Part shown: in pieces, positions 15,613-25,981 of the stretch
How positions within the stretch are numbered: position 1 is the first letter of the stretch
Layout: each line of letters begins with the position of its first letter
DNA from: Streptosporangium pseudovulgare
GTDB lineage: Bacteria; Actinomycetota; Actinomycetes; Streptosporangiales; Streptosporangiaceae
NCBI RefSeq assembly: GCF_014648055.1
Contig: NZ_BMQJ01000005.1
Location: 62,001 to 126,000, forward strand
DNA length: 64,000 nucleotides
Direction: 5' to 3'
Program-made: the position numbers and the translations under genes
Notes under the pieces: generated by a model
Database searches by the model: none
The model's input: only the letters and a program-made list of their open reading frames with translations
What the model was told of the DNA's origin: nothing

Positions 15613-16334
15613 GCGATCTCCCGCGCCTTGGCCAGGTCGTCGTGGTTGTCCACCTCGACCCAGGAGACCTCGCCGATCGGGGCGATCGCGATCTTCTCCC
15701 CGCGGTCGACCATCTCCTGGTAGCCGTCCTCGTAGTACAGCTGCGGGTCGCGCTCGAAGGTGGTCCGCAGGGCGTCGGCCAGCCGCTCGGCGGCGCCGGG
15801 GCGGATCAGCGTCGCGCCGATGTACTCGCCGGCGGCGGTGGCCGGATCCATCAGCTTGGTGATCCGCGCGAGGTGGCCGTCGCCGTCGAGGGTGACCTTC
15901 ATCTCCTCGTCGGCGAGCTTCTTGACGTCGTCGACCGCGAGCAGGATGTCACTCGTCTCCGGCGCCGACAGCAGGGTGTGCTCCACGGAGACCGGGTGCA
16001 CGGTGTCGCCGTTGACCAGCAGCACGCCCTGCTCGAAGTAATCGCGGGCGCACCACAGGGAGTAGGCGTTGTTCCACTCCTCGGCCTTGTCGTTGTGCAC
16101 GAGGGTGAGCTTCACGCCGTGCCGCCGCTCCAGCTCGGCCTTGCGCTCGTGTACGGCCTGCGCCTGGTAGCCGACGACGACCACGACGTCACGGAGGTCC
16201 GCCGCCGCGAGGTTCCGCAGCGAGATGTCCATGATCGTGGTGTCGCCGTCGACCGGCACGAGCGCCTTGGGCAGCGTGTCGGTGTACGGCCGCAGGCGTC
16301 GTCCGGCCCCGGCGGCCAGCACCATTCCCAGCAA
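15600..16334 (-). CDS. Sugar/polyol-phosphate cytidylyl- or nucleotidyltransferase
   Basis: 244 residues from TTG 16334, chosen because GAGGAG stands 6 nt upstream and the protein starts directly at the first beta strand. Signature: VLAAGAGRRLRPYT, then PKALVPVDG, a VNGDT metal site near residue 110 and a second acidic residue in WVEVDNHDDL near the end. This matches small NTP transferases such as CTP:phosphocholine or CTP:inositol-1-phosphate cytidylyltransferases rather than long sugar nucleotidyltransferases. With the adjacent dehydrogenase and CDP-alcohol phosphotransferase it would form a CDP-alcohol route. Nucleotide and alcohol specificity are inferred from context only. Confidence 0.83.
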   Translation of the reverse strand: MLGMVLAAGAGRRLRPYTDTLPKALVPVDGDTTIMDISLRNLAAADLRDVVVVVGYQAQAVHERKAELERRHGVKLTLVHNDKAEEWNNAYSLWCARDYFEQGVLLVNGDTVHPVSVEHTLLSAPETSDILLAVDDVKKLADEEMKVTLDGDGHLARITKLMDPATAAGEYIGATLIRPGAAERLADALRTTFERDPQLYYEDGYQEMVDRGEKIAIAPIGEVSWVEVDNHDDLAKAREIACRY

Positions 16335-16438
16335 CGTGCACTCCTCATCCGAATGAGCCCCTCCTCGGGCGCTCCTGGCCCCAAAGGTTAGTTGCCTTTA
16401 CGCCCCGATGGTGTATTCGGAGGTTCACCGGAGGTTCC

Positions 16439-17071
16439 TCATCCGGCGTCGGCGGGCTCACCGGCCTCGGCGGCGTCCGCCCCGGGGCCCGGCGCGGCCA
16501 GCCAGCAGGTGACGCTCTCCCACCCGAAGAGCCCCCACAGGTAAAGGGAGAGCAACGCGAACAGGAGCGTGACCTGCCCGGCGAGGCCGCCCAGCGCGAT
16601 CAGCAGCATCCGGCCGTCCCAGCCGAAGCCGGCGGTGGCCAGCCAGACCGGCGGGTAGACCCGCTGCCGCAGCCGGTAGACGAGGTCGTAGTGGTGGAAG
16701 GCCATCGCGCCGAGCAGCAGGAAGATCAGCCAGTACGGCACGCCGTGCGCGAACCCCACCGCGGCCGCGAAGCCGTACTCGGTGAGGCGCAGGATCGGCG
16801 GCACCAGCCAGTCGAGCCGGCCGTCGTGCGGGTGGGAGCTGCCGGGACCGGCCAGCAGCAGCGCCACCGCCGGGGCGAACACCGCCAGGCCGTCGGCGCC
16901 GGCCACCCCGACCAGCAGCAGCACCGCGGTCACGAACGTGCCGGCGAGCACGGGCGGCAGCGGCGGGAGCTGCCCGGCCACCAGCGCGCCCATCGCCCGC
17001 GACAGCACCCCGTCGTCGCGGTAGGCGGCGAGGGTGCCGCGCGGCGCCGTCGTCATCTGCACGGTCGTCAC
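16439..17071 (-). CDS. Integral membrane protein, possibly DUF5941-like
   Basis: 210 residues, with about five to six hydrophobic helices and a conserved-looking stretch SSHPHDGRLDWLVP near residues 75-90. From memory this resembles a domain (DUF5941) that in other actinomycetes is found with CDP-alcohol phosphotransferases; I could not verify that. The gene sits 91 nt after the phosphotransferase fusion and before the cytidylyltransferase-like gene, so it probably belongs to the same pathway, perhaps as a membrane partner. GTG 17071 has GAGGCGGA about 7 nt upstream. The acidic Ala/Gly-rich C-terminus looks unstructured. Confidence 0.7.
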   Translation of the reverse strand: MTTVQMTTAPRGTLAAYRDDGVLSRAMGALVAGQLPPLPPVLAGTFVTAVLLLVGVAGADGLAVFAPAVALLLAGPGSSHPHDGRLDWLVPPILRLTEYGFAAAVGFAHGVPYWLIFLLLGAMAFHHYDLVYRLRQRVYPPVWLATAGFGWDGRMLLIALGGLAGQVTLLFALLSLYLWGLFGWESVTCWLAAPGPGADAAEAGEPADAG

Positions 17072-17162
17072 GATCGCATCCGCCTCACCGCCCGCGTCGC
17101 GGCCCGTCCCCCGCCCGGCGGCCGGGCGGCGCCCCCGCGGGACCTGTCACTCGTGGTCATGG

Positions 17163-19079
<1,917 letters not shown>

Positions 19080-19234
19080 GACCGGGCTCCTTCGTATCCG
19101 ACGGGATGACCGTGCGAATCGGGAGTGCGCACTTAGCGTAGCGAGATCTTGACCGGATAGCACGGGAGCGCGGCCTGCGATCGGGTACGCACCCATTACG
19201 CTCGCGGTAACCGCACCGTCGAAGGAAGCTGACC
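19080..19234. promoter_or_regulatory. Divergent promoter region of the CDP-polyol locus
   Basis: 155 nt between two divergent TTG start codons, each with its own AAGGA-type ribosome binding site (plus-strand GAAGGA before 19235, minus-strand AAGGAG before 19079). The central part is AT-richer than the flanks (for example CTTAGCGTAGCGAGATCTTGACCGG around 19132-19156 contains a TTGAC element). Promoters in both directions are expected here. Confidence 0.5.
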
Positions 19235-20647
19235 TTGGCCGCTCTCGAACCACGCCTCCGCACCGTCGCCGTCGTTCTCGCCGGAGGTGTCGGCCAGCGG
19301 GTCGGGCTGAACACCCCCAAGCAGCTCATCAAGGTCGCCGGCCGGACGATCATGGAACACACGCTGTCGGTGTTCGACGCGGCGCCGGAGATCGACGAGA
19401 TCGTGGTGCTGATGACGCCGGGCTTCACCGCCGACGTGGAGCGGCTCGTCGCCCGCAACGGCTTCCGCAAGGTCAGCAAGGTCCTGGAGGGCGGCGCGAC
19501 CCGCCCGGAGACCACGTGGCGGGCGCTGCAGGCGCTGGGCACGCGGGAGTGCGACGTGCTGCTGCACGACGCCGTGCGGCCGCTGCTGGAGCCGCGGATC
19601 ATCACCGAGTGCGTCGAGGCGCTGAAGATGTACTCGGCCGTCGACGTGGCGATCCCCAGCTCCGACACGATCGTGGTGGCCGCCCCCGGCCCGCGCGGGG
19701 AGATCGTCCGCGACGTCCCCGACCGGTCCCGGCTGCGGCGCGGCCAGACGCCGCAGTGCTTCCGGCTCTCGGTGGTCCGCGAGGCGTACGAGCGTGCCTT
19801 CGCCGACCCCGACTTCGACCGGCAGCCGCCCACCGACGACTGCGGCGTGGTGCTGCGCTACCTGCCCGACGTGCCGATCTACATCGTGCCGGGCAGCGAG
19901 CACAACATGAAGGTCACCCACCCGGTGGACGTGTTCATCGCCGACAAGCTCTTCCAGCTCGCCGCCGGCGCCGCCCCGCACCACTCCGCCTTCGCCCACC
20001 GGCAGGCGCTGCAGGGCAGGACCGTGGTGGTCTTCGGCGGCAGCTACGGCATCGGCGCCGAGGTCGTGGAGCTGGCCGGGCGGCACGGCGCCCAGGTGTT
20101 CCCCTTCTCCCGCTCGCTGAACGGGGTGCGGGTGGAGGACCCGCAGGCGGTGGGCGACGCGCTCGACCTCGCGGCCAAGGAGACCGGCCGGATCGACTAC
20201 GTCGTCAACACCGCCGGGGTGCTGCACATGGGCGACCTCGGCGAGACGAACGACGCCACGATCGCCGAGACCGTCGGGGTGAACTACCTCGGCCCGGTCA
20301 ACATCGCCCGGGCCGCCCTGCCCCACCTGCGCGAGACCCGGGGCCATCTGCTGCTGTACACCTCGTCCTCCTACACCCGGGGCCGGGCCGGCTACAGCCT
20401 CTACTCCTCCACCAAGGCCGCCGTGGTCAACCTGACCCAGGCGCTGGCCGACGAGTGGGCCGAGGACGGCGTGCGGGTCAACTGCGTCAACCCCGAGCGG
20501 ACCAGCACCCCGATGCGGGTGCGCGCGTTCGGCGAGGAGCCCGCGCACACCCTGCTGTCGCCGCGCGCCGTCGCCGAGACCTCGCTGGACGTGCTGATCT
20601 CCGACATCACAGGGCACGTGATCGACGTCCGCGTCGACGCGGGCTGA
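19235..20647 (+). CDS. Bifunctional cytidylyltransferase / SDR oxidoreductase (CDP-ribitol synthesis type)
   Basis: 470 residues from TTG 19235 (AAGGA about 8 nt upstream). The N-terminal half (1-235) is an IspD/TarI-like cytidylyltransferase: VVLAGGVGQRVGLNTPKQL, DAVRPLL, and a late MKVTHPVDVFIADKL segment. The C-terminal half (about 250-470) is a short-chain reductase with VVVFGGSYGIG, NTAG, a Ser-rich strand YTSSSYT and YSSTK as the Tyr-x3-Lys catalytic pair. This order matches Bcs1/Acs1-type enzymes, which reduce ribulose 5-phosphate to ribitol 5-phosphate and activate it to CDP-ribitol. With the TagF-like gene downstream it supplies the polymer precursor. Ribitol rather than another polyol is an inference. 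Confidence 0.87.
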   Translation: MAALEPRLRTVAVVLAGGVGQRVGLNTPKQLIKVAGRTIMEHTLSVFDAAPEIDEIVVLMTPGFTADVERLVARNGFRKVSKVLEGGATRPETTWRALQALGTRECDVLLHDAVRPLLEPRIITECVEALKMYSAVDVAIPSSDTIVVAAPGPRGEIVRDVPDRSRLRRGQTPQCFRLSVVREAYERAFADPDFDRQPPTDDCGVVLRYLPDVPIYIVPGSEHNMKVTHPVDVFIADKLFQLAAGAAPHHSAFAHRQALQGRTVVVFGGSYGIGAEVVELAGRHGAQVFPFSRSLNGVRVEDPQAVGDALDLAAKETGRIDYVVNTAGVLHMGDLGETNDATIAETVGVNYLGPVNIARAALPHLRETRGHLLLYTSSSYTRGRAGYSLYSSTKAAVVNLTQALADEWAEDGVRVNCVNPERTSTPMRVRAFGEEPAHTLLSPRAVAETSLDVLISDITGHVIDVRVDAG

Positions 20648-20650
20648 CCC

Positions 20651-20738
20651 GCGTCCCATCGGTCCTCCCCGCGTCCCGGCGTCTCATCCCCTCCCCACGC
20701 CCCGGCGTCCCATCGGTCCTCCCCCGCGTCCCGGTGTC
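20651..20738. repeat. Intergenic direct repeat
   Basis: A 33-34-bp sequence beginning GCGTCCCATCGGTCCTCCCC occurs at 20651-20683 and 20705-20738 with two differences, just after the stop codon of the fusion gene. It lies in the gap before the TagF-like gene; no protein is encoded. A third, more degenerate copy may start near 20730. Confidence 0.65.
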
Positions 20739-20824
20739 CTCCCGGGGCTTCCGCCGCATCCCGGCGGAACGCGGCACAGCGCGCCTACCAGGGCAAACAG
20801 CCTGGTCAAAGTTACCTTCTAAGG

Positions 20825-22618
20825 ATGAAGCGTGACCTTCGCGCACTGGTGGCGGTCGCCGCCGTGCTCGGCTCGTACCCGGCGCTCCTCGTGACCGCGC
20901 TGTGGCCCCGGCCGCGCCTGTTCCTGGCCCTGTGCGCGGTGTCCTACGCGGCCGAGGTCGTCGCGCGGTACCGGGCGCGCCCCCTGGTCGACCTGATGGC
21001 CAAGGCGCACCTGGGCGTCACGCTCCGGTTCGTGACGCGGGAAACGGCGGTGATCGTCCTGGTCGCCCGTACGGCGGGCACCGCGTCGCCCTGGTTCGCG
21101 GGCCTGGTCCTGGGGATCTTCGCGGTGCACGGCGCGCGGGGGCTGCTGGCCGGGCTGGCGATCCTCCACCAGCGCACCCTCAACCGGATGCCGGTGCTGA
21201 CCCGCAACCTCGACGCGGTGCGGGTCCCGCCCCCGCCGTGGCGCGTCCTGACCGACCACCGGGGCATGCGGCCGCTGTACCTGGACGTGTTCCCGGTGGG
21301 CGGCGCGGCCCTGGGCGCGCTGTCCGGCACCGCCCTGCCGGGCGCCGCGGGGGCGGCCGGGGCGCTGGCCGTCGCGGGCGCGGGCGCGCTGTGCCTGCTG
21401 CCGCACCTGCGCCGGGTCCGGCCGCTCGGCGACGGCGCCGCGGTGCTGCGGGCCGCCGGAGAGCGCCTGGCGGCCCACCGGCCGGAGGTCGCCCTCTACT
21501 TCTCCGGTCCCCCCGACTCGGCCTACCAGGCCCGGATGTGGCTGCGCCCGCTGGAGCGGATCGACCGGCGGGCCGTGGTGGTGCTGCGGGAGCGGGAGAT
21601 GCTGCGGCTGCTGGGAGAGACCTCGCTGCCCGTGGTGTGCGTCCCCTCGGCGGCCGACCTGATGGGGTTCGAGGCCCTCACCGGGGTGCGGGTGTGCCTG
21701 TATCCGGCCAACGTCGGCAAGAACATCCACATGCTCCGCATCCGGGGGATGCGCAGCGTCTTCGTGGGGCACGGCGACAGCGACAAGGAGGCGTCGTTCA
21801 ACCCGTTCACCAAGGTCTACGACGAGGTGTGGGTGGCCGGGCAGGCCGGGCGCGACCGCTACCTCCGCGCCCGGGTGGGCGTGCGCGACGAGGACGTCCA
21901 CGAGGTGGGCCGCCCCCAGCTCAGCGGGGTCGGCACCGGTGGGCCGGGCCTGCCGTACCGCACGGTGCTGTACGCGCCGACCTGGGAGGGGTGGACCGAC
22001 GACCTGTTCCACACCTCGATCATGACGATGGGCCCGGCGATCGTCCGGGCCCTGCTGGCCTGCTCCCCGGCGATCCGGGTGATCTACAAGCCGCACCCGC
22101 TGACCGGCTACCGCAACCCGGCCGCGTACCGCGCCCACCAGCAGGTCCGCGCGCTGCTGGACCGGGCGGAGCTGCACCGGTCGATGGCCCGCCACCCCTC
22201 GGGCGGGGGACGTCTCCCGGGCGCCGGGGGGGTCAGGCACCTGGTCGTCACCGGTCCCGAACCGGCCCTCTACGACTGCTTCAACCAGTCGGACCTGCTG
22301 GTCGCCGACATCTCCAGCGTGGTGGCGGACTTCGTCGCCAGCGGCAAGCCGTACGCGGTGACCAACGTGGCGGGGCTGCCGGAGCAGGCGTTCCGCGAGC
22401 GCTACCCGAGCACCGAGGGCGGCTACCTGCTCTCCGCGGACCTGCGGGAGCTGCCCGTCGTGCTGCGGGCCATGGAGGAGGACGGGGAGGACGCCCTGGC
22501 GGCCACGCGGCGCAAGCTGCGGACCTACCTGCTCGGCCCGGACCACCCGGACGCCATGACCCGCTTCAACGACGCGGTGAACGACGCCTGCGAGCGGGCC
22601 GTGCGCGCGCACGGATGA
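20825..22618 (+). CDS. TagF-like CDP-glycerol/CDP-ribitol polyol-phosphate transferase
   Basis: 597 residues. The N-terminal 200 contain several hydrophobic helices, unlike soluble TagF. Residues about 210-590 show the TagF signature: FVGHGDSDK near 312, VLYAPTWEG near 380, KPHP near 421 and SDLLVADISSVVADF near 500. The histidines of the GHG and KPHP motifs correspond to catalytic residues of the family. It should transfer polyol phosphate from CDP-polyol to a growing teichoic-acid-like chain. It follows the CDP-ribitol-type enzyme by 177 nt. The ATG at 20825 has AAGG immediately before it and a TACCTT hexamer 6 nt upstream, so a leaderless mRNA is possible. Confidence 0.88.
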   Translation: MKRDLRALVAVAAVLGSYPALLVTALWPRPRLFLALCAVSYAAEVVARYRARPLVDLMAKAHLGVTLRFVTRETAVIVLVARTAGTASPWFAGLVLGIFAVHGARGLLAGLAILHQRTLNRMPVLTRNLDAVRVPPPPWRVLTDHRGMRPLYLDVFPVGGAALGALSGTALPGAAGAAGALAVAGAGALCLLPHLRRVRPLGDGAAVLRAAGERLAAHRPEVALYFSGPPDSAYQARMWLRPLERIDRRAVVVLREREMLRLLGETSLPVVCVPSAADLMGFEALTGVRVCLYPANVGKNIHMLRIRGMRSVFVGHGDSDKEASFNPFTKVYDEVWVAGQAGRDRYLRARVGVRDEDVHEVGRPQLSGVGTGGPGLPYRTVLYAPTWEGWTDDLFHTSIMTMGPAIVRALLACSPAIRVIYKPHPLTGYRNPAAYRAHQQVRALLDRAELHRSMARHPSGGGRLPGAGGVRHLVVTGPEPALYDCFNQSDLLVADISSVVADFVASGKPYAVTNVAGLPEQAFRERYPSTEGGYLLSADLRELPVVLRAMEEDGEDALAATRRKLRTYLLGPDHPDAMTRFNDAVNDACERAVRAHG

Positions 22619-22755
22619 ACCCGGACGCCGGCGACCTCTCCGACGCCGGGATGCGCGGGCCGTGCGCGCCACGGATGAACCGCGCGGCGGCCCGGTCCGC
22701 GGGCCGGCCGGGCGGACCGGTCACCGATCCGCCCGGCCGTACACCGGCGCCGGGT

Positions 22756-22815
22756 CGTTCAGCCGGACGCCGCGCCGTTCAGCCGGACGCCGCGCCGTTC
22801 AGCCGGACGCCGCGC
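22756..22815. repeat. Three perfect 20-bp tandem repeats over a gene end
   Basis: CGTTCAGCCGGACGCCGCGC is repeated three times without change. The third copy contains the stop codon of the minus-strand GT2 gene (22799-22801). Because 20 is not a multiple of three, copy changes would alter the C-terminus reading only in the last unit. A degenerate duplicate of the TagF gene end is seen just upstream (around 22648-22680). Confidence 0.85.
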
Positions 22816-23830
22816 CGGGCCTGCTCAGCCGCCGGGGGCTCGTCAGGAACCCCCAGCCCCACGACATGTGCATGGTGGCGTAGACGAGGGGCAGCCGCAG
22901 GCGCGCGCCCGACGGCAGGCCGCTGCCGGTCACGGCCGACCCGGCCAGGATCGCCAGCGCGTACCCTCCGGGGACCAGCAGGCCGGGCCAGAAGAACGGG
23001 GACACGACGAAACCCGCGATGATGGCCGCCACCGCCACCGGGGGCGCGAGGTAGCGCAGGTTGATGGTGCCCTCGTGGGTCCTGGCCACCACCCTGCGCC
23101 AGCGGCCGTAGTGGAAGTACTGCTTGGCGAGGGCCTTGACCGTCGGCCTGGGCCGGTAGGAGACCCGCATCCGGGGCTGGAACCACACCAGGCCGCCCGT
23201 CTCGCGGATGCGGTGGTTCATCTCCCAGTCCTGGGCGCGCTGGAAGTGCTCGTCGTAGCCGCCGACCCGCTCCAGGGCCTCGCGGCGGAAGACCCCGAGG
23301 TAGACCGTGTCGGCCGGGCCCGCGGTGCCGCCGGTGTGGAACCGGGCGCCGCCGACGCCGATCTTGGACGTCATGGCGCGGGCCACGGCCTGCTCGAACG
23401 GCGTGACGCCCTCGGCGGCCATGACGCCGCCGACGTTGTCGGCGCCGGTCTCCTCCAGGGTCTCCACGGCCACCCTGAGGTAGTCGTCGGGGAGCATGGC
23501 GTGACCGTCCACCCGCGCGACGATGCCGTGGCGGGAGGCGGCGATGGCGGCGTTGAGGGCGTTGGGAGTGCGGCCGGTCGGGTTCGGCACCACGACGACC
23601 CGGGGGTCCTCGGCGGCGATCGCGTCGGCGACCTCCTGCGTGCGGTCCCTGGACGGGCCGATGGCGAGCACGACCTCGATCGGGCCTGCGTACCGCTGCG
23701 ACAGGACCTGCCGCACGGCCTCCCGCAGGTGGCGCTCCTCGTTCAGCACCGGGATGACGACGGAGATGGGGGGCCAGACACGTGTCTCGGGGGACGACGC
23801 CGGCGCGGGCGAGTCGGGAAACTGCTTCAT
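22799..23830 (-). CDS. Glycosyltransferase family 2 (ExoA-like) membrane protein
   Basis: 343 residues from ATG 23830; a GTG four codons earlier is equally possible. GT-A domain: ISVVIPVLNEERHLREAV, a DxD-like site in VARVDGHAMLPDDY, and the acceptor-side QDWEMNHRI motif. The C-terminal third holds two to three transmembrane helices (VAVAAIIAGFVVSPFFW and following). The closest impression is of succinoglycan-type ExoA transferases that add a sugar to a lipid-linked intermediate. It converges on the TagF-like gene and is divergent from the LCP gene at 23902 over a short spacer with overlapping TACTGT/TACAGT -10-like boxes. Confidence 0.87.
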   Translation of the reverse strand: MKQFPDSPAPASSPETRVWPPISVVIPVLNEERHLREAVRQVLSQRYAGPIEVVLAIGPSRDRTQEVADAIAAEDPRVVVVPNPTGRTPNALNAAIAASRHGIVARVDGHAMLPDDYLRVAVETLEETGADNVGGVMAAEGVTPFEQAVARAMTSKIGVGGARFHTGGTAGPADTVYLGVFRREALERVGGYDEHFQRAQDWEMNHRIRETGGLVWFQPRMRVSYRPRPTVKALAKQYFHYGRWRRVVARTHEGTINLRYLAPPVAVAAIIAGFVVSPFFWPGLLVPGGYALAILAGSAVTGSGLPSGARLRLPLVYATMHMSWGWGFLTSPRRLSRPGAASG

Positions 23831-23901
23831 GGCGTGGCTCACGCTACTGTACGGAGCGGTACCTCATCGACCCAGCCGAGCCGGAGCCTAGGGGGCCATG
23901 G

Positions 23902-25455
23902 ATGCGCGACCCGGAAGACGACGACTCGGGTGTGCAGATCGGCGGCGACGCCTACGGCAAGGTACGGCTGGCCCCCCGGCGTGAGCGCAGGCCGGCAGGG
24001 AGGGCGCGGTCCCGGCGGCGCGGACTGCTCGTCGCGGGCGCGCTGTCGTCCCTGGTGCTGGGCGGCTCGGGGGTGATGTGGGCGCTGCCGAACTACGCGG
24101 CCGGCAAGATCCAGGCGGTCGACGCGGGGGTGGCGGGGTCGCGGCCCACCGGCGCGATGAACATCCTCGTCGTCGGCGTGGACCGGCGCGACGACCTCTC
24201 CAGGGAGAAGCAGAACGCGCTGAAGCTGGGCCGCGAGTCCGGGCAGCGCACCGACACCATGATGGTGGTCCACCTGTCGGAGGACCACGGCAGCGCGACC
24301 GTGGTCAGCCTTCCCCGCGACACCTGGACGACGATCCCCGGCAAGGGCGACCACAAGATCAACGCGGCGTACCAGCTCGGCGGCCCGAAGCTCGCCGTAC
24401 GCGCGGTGCAGGCCGTGACCGGGCTGACGATCAACCACTACGTCGAGGTCAACGTGCTCGGCTTCATCGACGTGGTGGACGCGCTCGGCGGTGTCTCGGT
24501 CTGCACGCCGGTTCCGATCAACGATCCCAAGACCGGGCTGAACCTCCAGCCGGGGACGTACCCGCTGAACGGCGTCAAGGCCCTCGCCTACGCCCGCACC
24601 CGGGCCACGGCCCGCTCCGACCTCGACCGGATCGACCGTCAGCAGCAGGTGGTCTCGGCCCTGCTGCACCAGGCGCTCAGCGGCGGCACGCTGACCAACC
24701 CGGCCAGGCTCGTCTCGTTCGTCGACAGCACCCTCGGCACGCTCCGGGTGGACGACGCGCTCCGCGGGGACCTGCTCGGCCTGGCCCAGCAGATCAAGGG
24801 CGTCTCCACCGACGACGTCGCCTTCGCCACCGTCCCGCTCGCCGACGTCGACTACAGGACCCCGACGGGCGAGTCGGCCGTGCTGTGGGACAAGGACGCG
24901 GCCAGGGAGCTGTTCCGCCGGATCGCCGCCGACGAGCCGCTCGTCAGGCCCTCGAAGCCCGCCTCCCCCGCCGCGTCCGCCCCGGCGACGGCCTCCCCTT
25001 CGCCCTCCCCCTCGTCCACGGCCGGCGCGCTGACCGTGCCGCCCTCGCGGATCTCCGTCAAGGTGCTCAACGGCACCACGACCACCGGCCTCGGCGCGCG
25101 GGTCAGGGGCGATTTGCGGCAGGCCGGCTTCATGGTCCCCGAGGCCGCCGGCAACACCCCGGAGAAGGACCACGACGGGACGGTGGTCCGGTACGGCCCC
25201 GGCCGCGAGGACTCGGCCCGGACCGTGGCCGCCGCCCTGCACGGGGCCGAGACGCGCCCGGTGGACACCCTCGGCGACCGGATCGAGGTCGTCGTCGGCC
25301 GGCGGTACCCGGGGGTCCGGAAGGTCACCGTCGACGAGGCCGCGGCGCCGTCGGCCACCTCGTCCGCCGCGCCGTCCGCGGGACCGTCCGCGGCGCCCGC
25401 GCCCAGCGCCACCCCGACGGCCAGGACGGCGACGGAGAACATCTGTAAAAAGTAA
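23902..25455 (+). CDS. LytR-CpsA-Psr (LCP) family protein, second copy
   Basis: 517 residues from ATG 23902 (GGGGG upstream); the preceding 40 codons of open frame are not coding-like. Basic cytoplasmic tail, transmembrane helix at about 38-58, then the LCP domain with VVGVDRRDD, RTDTMMVVHL and SLPRDTW, and a C-terminal LytR_C domain around VKVLNGTTTTGLG. Ser/Pro/Ala-rich linkers flank LytR_C, suggesting extension through the wall. It probably ligates the polymer made by the neighbouring TagF-like system to peptidoglycan. It differs from the LCP at 1294 in linker composition. Confidence 0.92.
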   Translation: MRDPEDDDSGVQIGGDAYGKVRLAPRRERRPAGRARSRRRGLLVAGALSSLVLGGSGVMWALPNYAAGKIQAVDAGVAGSRPTGAMNILVVGVDRRDDLSREKQNALKLGRESGQRTDTMMVVHLSEDHGSATVVSLPRDTWTTIPGKGDHKINAAYQLGGPKLAVRAVQAVTGLTINHYVEVNVLGFIDVVDALGGVSVCTPVPINDPKTGLNLQPGTYPLNGVKALAYARTRATARSDLDRIDRQQQVVSALLHQALSGGTLTNPARLVSFVDSTLGTLRVDDALRGDLLGLAQQIKGVSTDDVAFATVPLADVDYRTPTGESAVLWDKDAARELFRRIAADEPLVRPSKPASPAASAPATASPSPSPSSTAGALTVPPSRISVKVLNGTTTTGLGARVRGDLRQAGFMVPEAAGNTPEKDHDGTVVRYGPGREDSARTVAAALHGAETRPVDTLGDRIEVVVGRRYPGVRKVTVDEAAAPSATSSAAPSAGPSAAPAPSATPTARTATENICKK

Positions 25456-25511
25456 TTTCTCCACATGAAAACCACCGCCCCGGGCAGAAACCACGCACGG
25501 AGGTGATGACC

Positions 25512-25871
25512 GTGGTTCTTTCGAATCCGACGTTCGAGGTGGAGAGCTGGCACCAGGGCCCGTGCGCGGTGGTGCGGGCGGCGGGCGAGCTGGACATGGC
25601 GGTCGCACCCCGGCTGCGAGCCGAGGTGGACCGCGTCCTGGACGCCCCCGGCCGTCCCTGCCTGGTGATGGATCTGACGCAGGTGCCGTTCTGCGACTCC
25701 GTGGGCCTGGGTGTCCTGGTGAACGCGCTCGCCCGGGTCAGGGACGCCCAGGGCCGTCTGATCCTGGTGGTGGGCCCGGGAATGATCACACATCTTCTGA
25801 CGATCACCAATCTGGATCGTTACTTCGAGACCCGTTCCTCTCTGCGGGAGGCCTACGAGGCCGCCGCCTGA
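25512..25871 (+). CDS. STAS-domain anti-sigma factor antagonist
   Basis: 119 residues from GTG 25512, picked because CGGAGG lies 8 nt upstream; a GTG and an ATG just 5' are too close to it. A single STAS domain (VVRAAGELDMAVAPRLR, then VPFCDSVGLGVLV) has the phosphorylatable Ser at position 63, aligned with Ser58 of SpoIIAA. Such proteins bind anti-sigma kinases and release a sigma factor. No anti-sigma or sigma gene is adjacent, so the partner is elsewhere. It lies 56 nt behind the LCP gene and could be co-transcribed. Confidence 0.9.
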   Translation: MVLSNPTFEVESWHQGPCAVVRAAGELDMAVAPRLRAEVDRVLDAPGRPCLVMDLTQVPFCDSVGLGVLVNALARVRDAQGRLILVVGPGMITHLLTITNLDRYFETRSSLREAYEAAA

Positions 25872-25932
25872 CCGTTCCGGCCGGACCGGTCGCCGGGTGG
25901 CGTTCCCGGCCCGGCCGGTCAGGCGGCCCTCT

Positions 25933-25965
25933 CGGGGGCTTTGGGACCCCGGGGGCTTTGGGACC
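25933..25965. repeat. 16-bp direct repeat between convergent genes
   Basis: CGGGGGCTTTGGGACC occurs perfectly at 25933-25948 and 25950-25965 in the gap between the STAS gene and the convergent regulator. No clear terminator stem is formed by the repeat itself. Confidence 0.6.
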
Positions 25966-25981
25966 TCGGCGGCTCAGCGGC

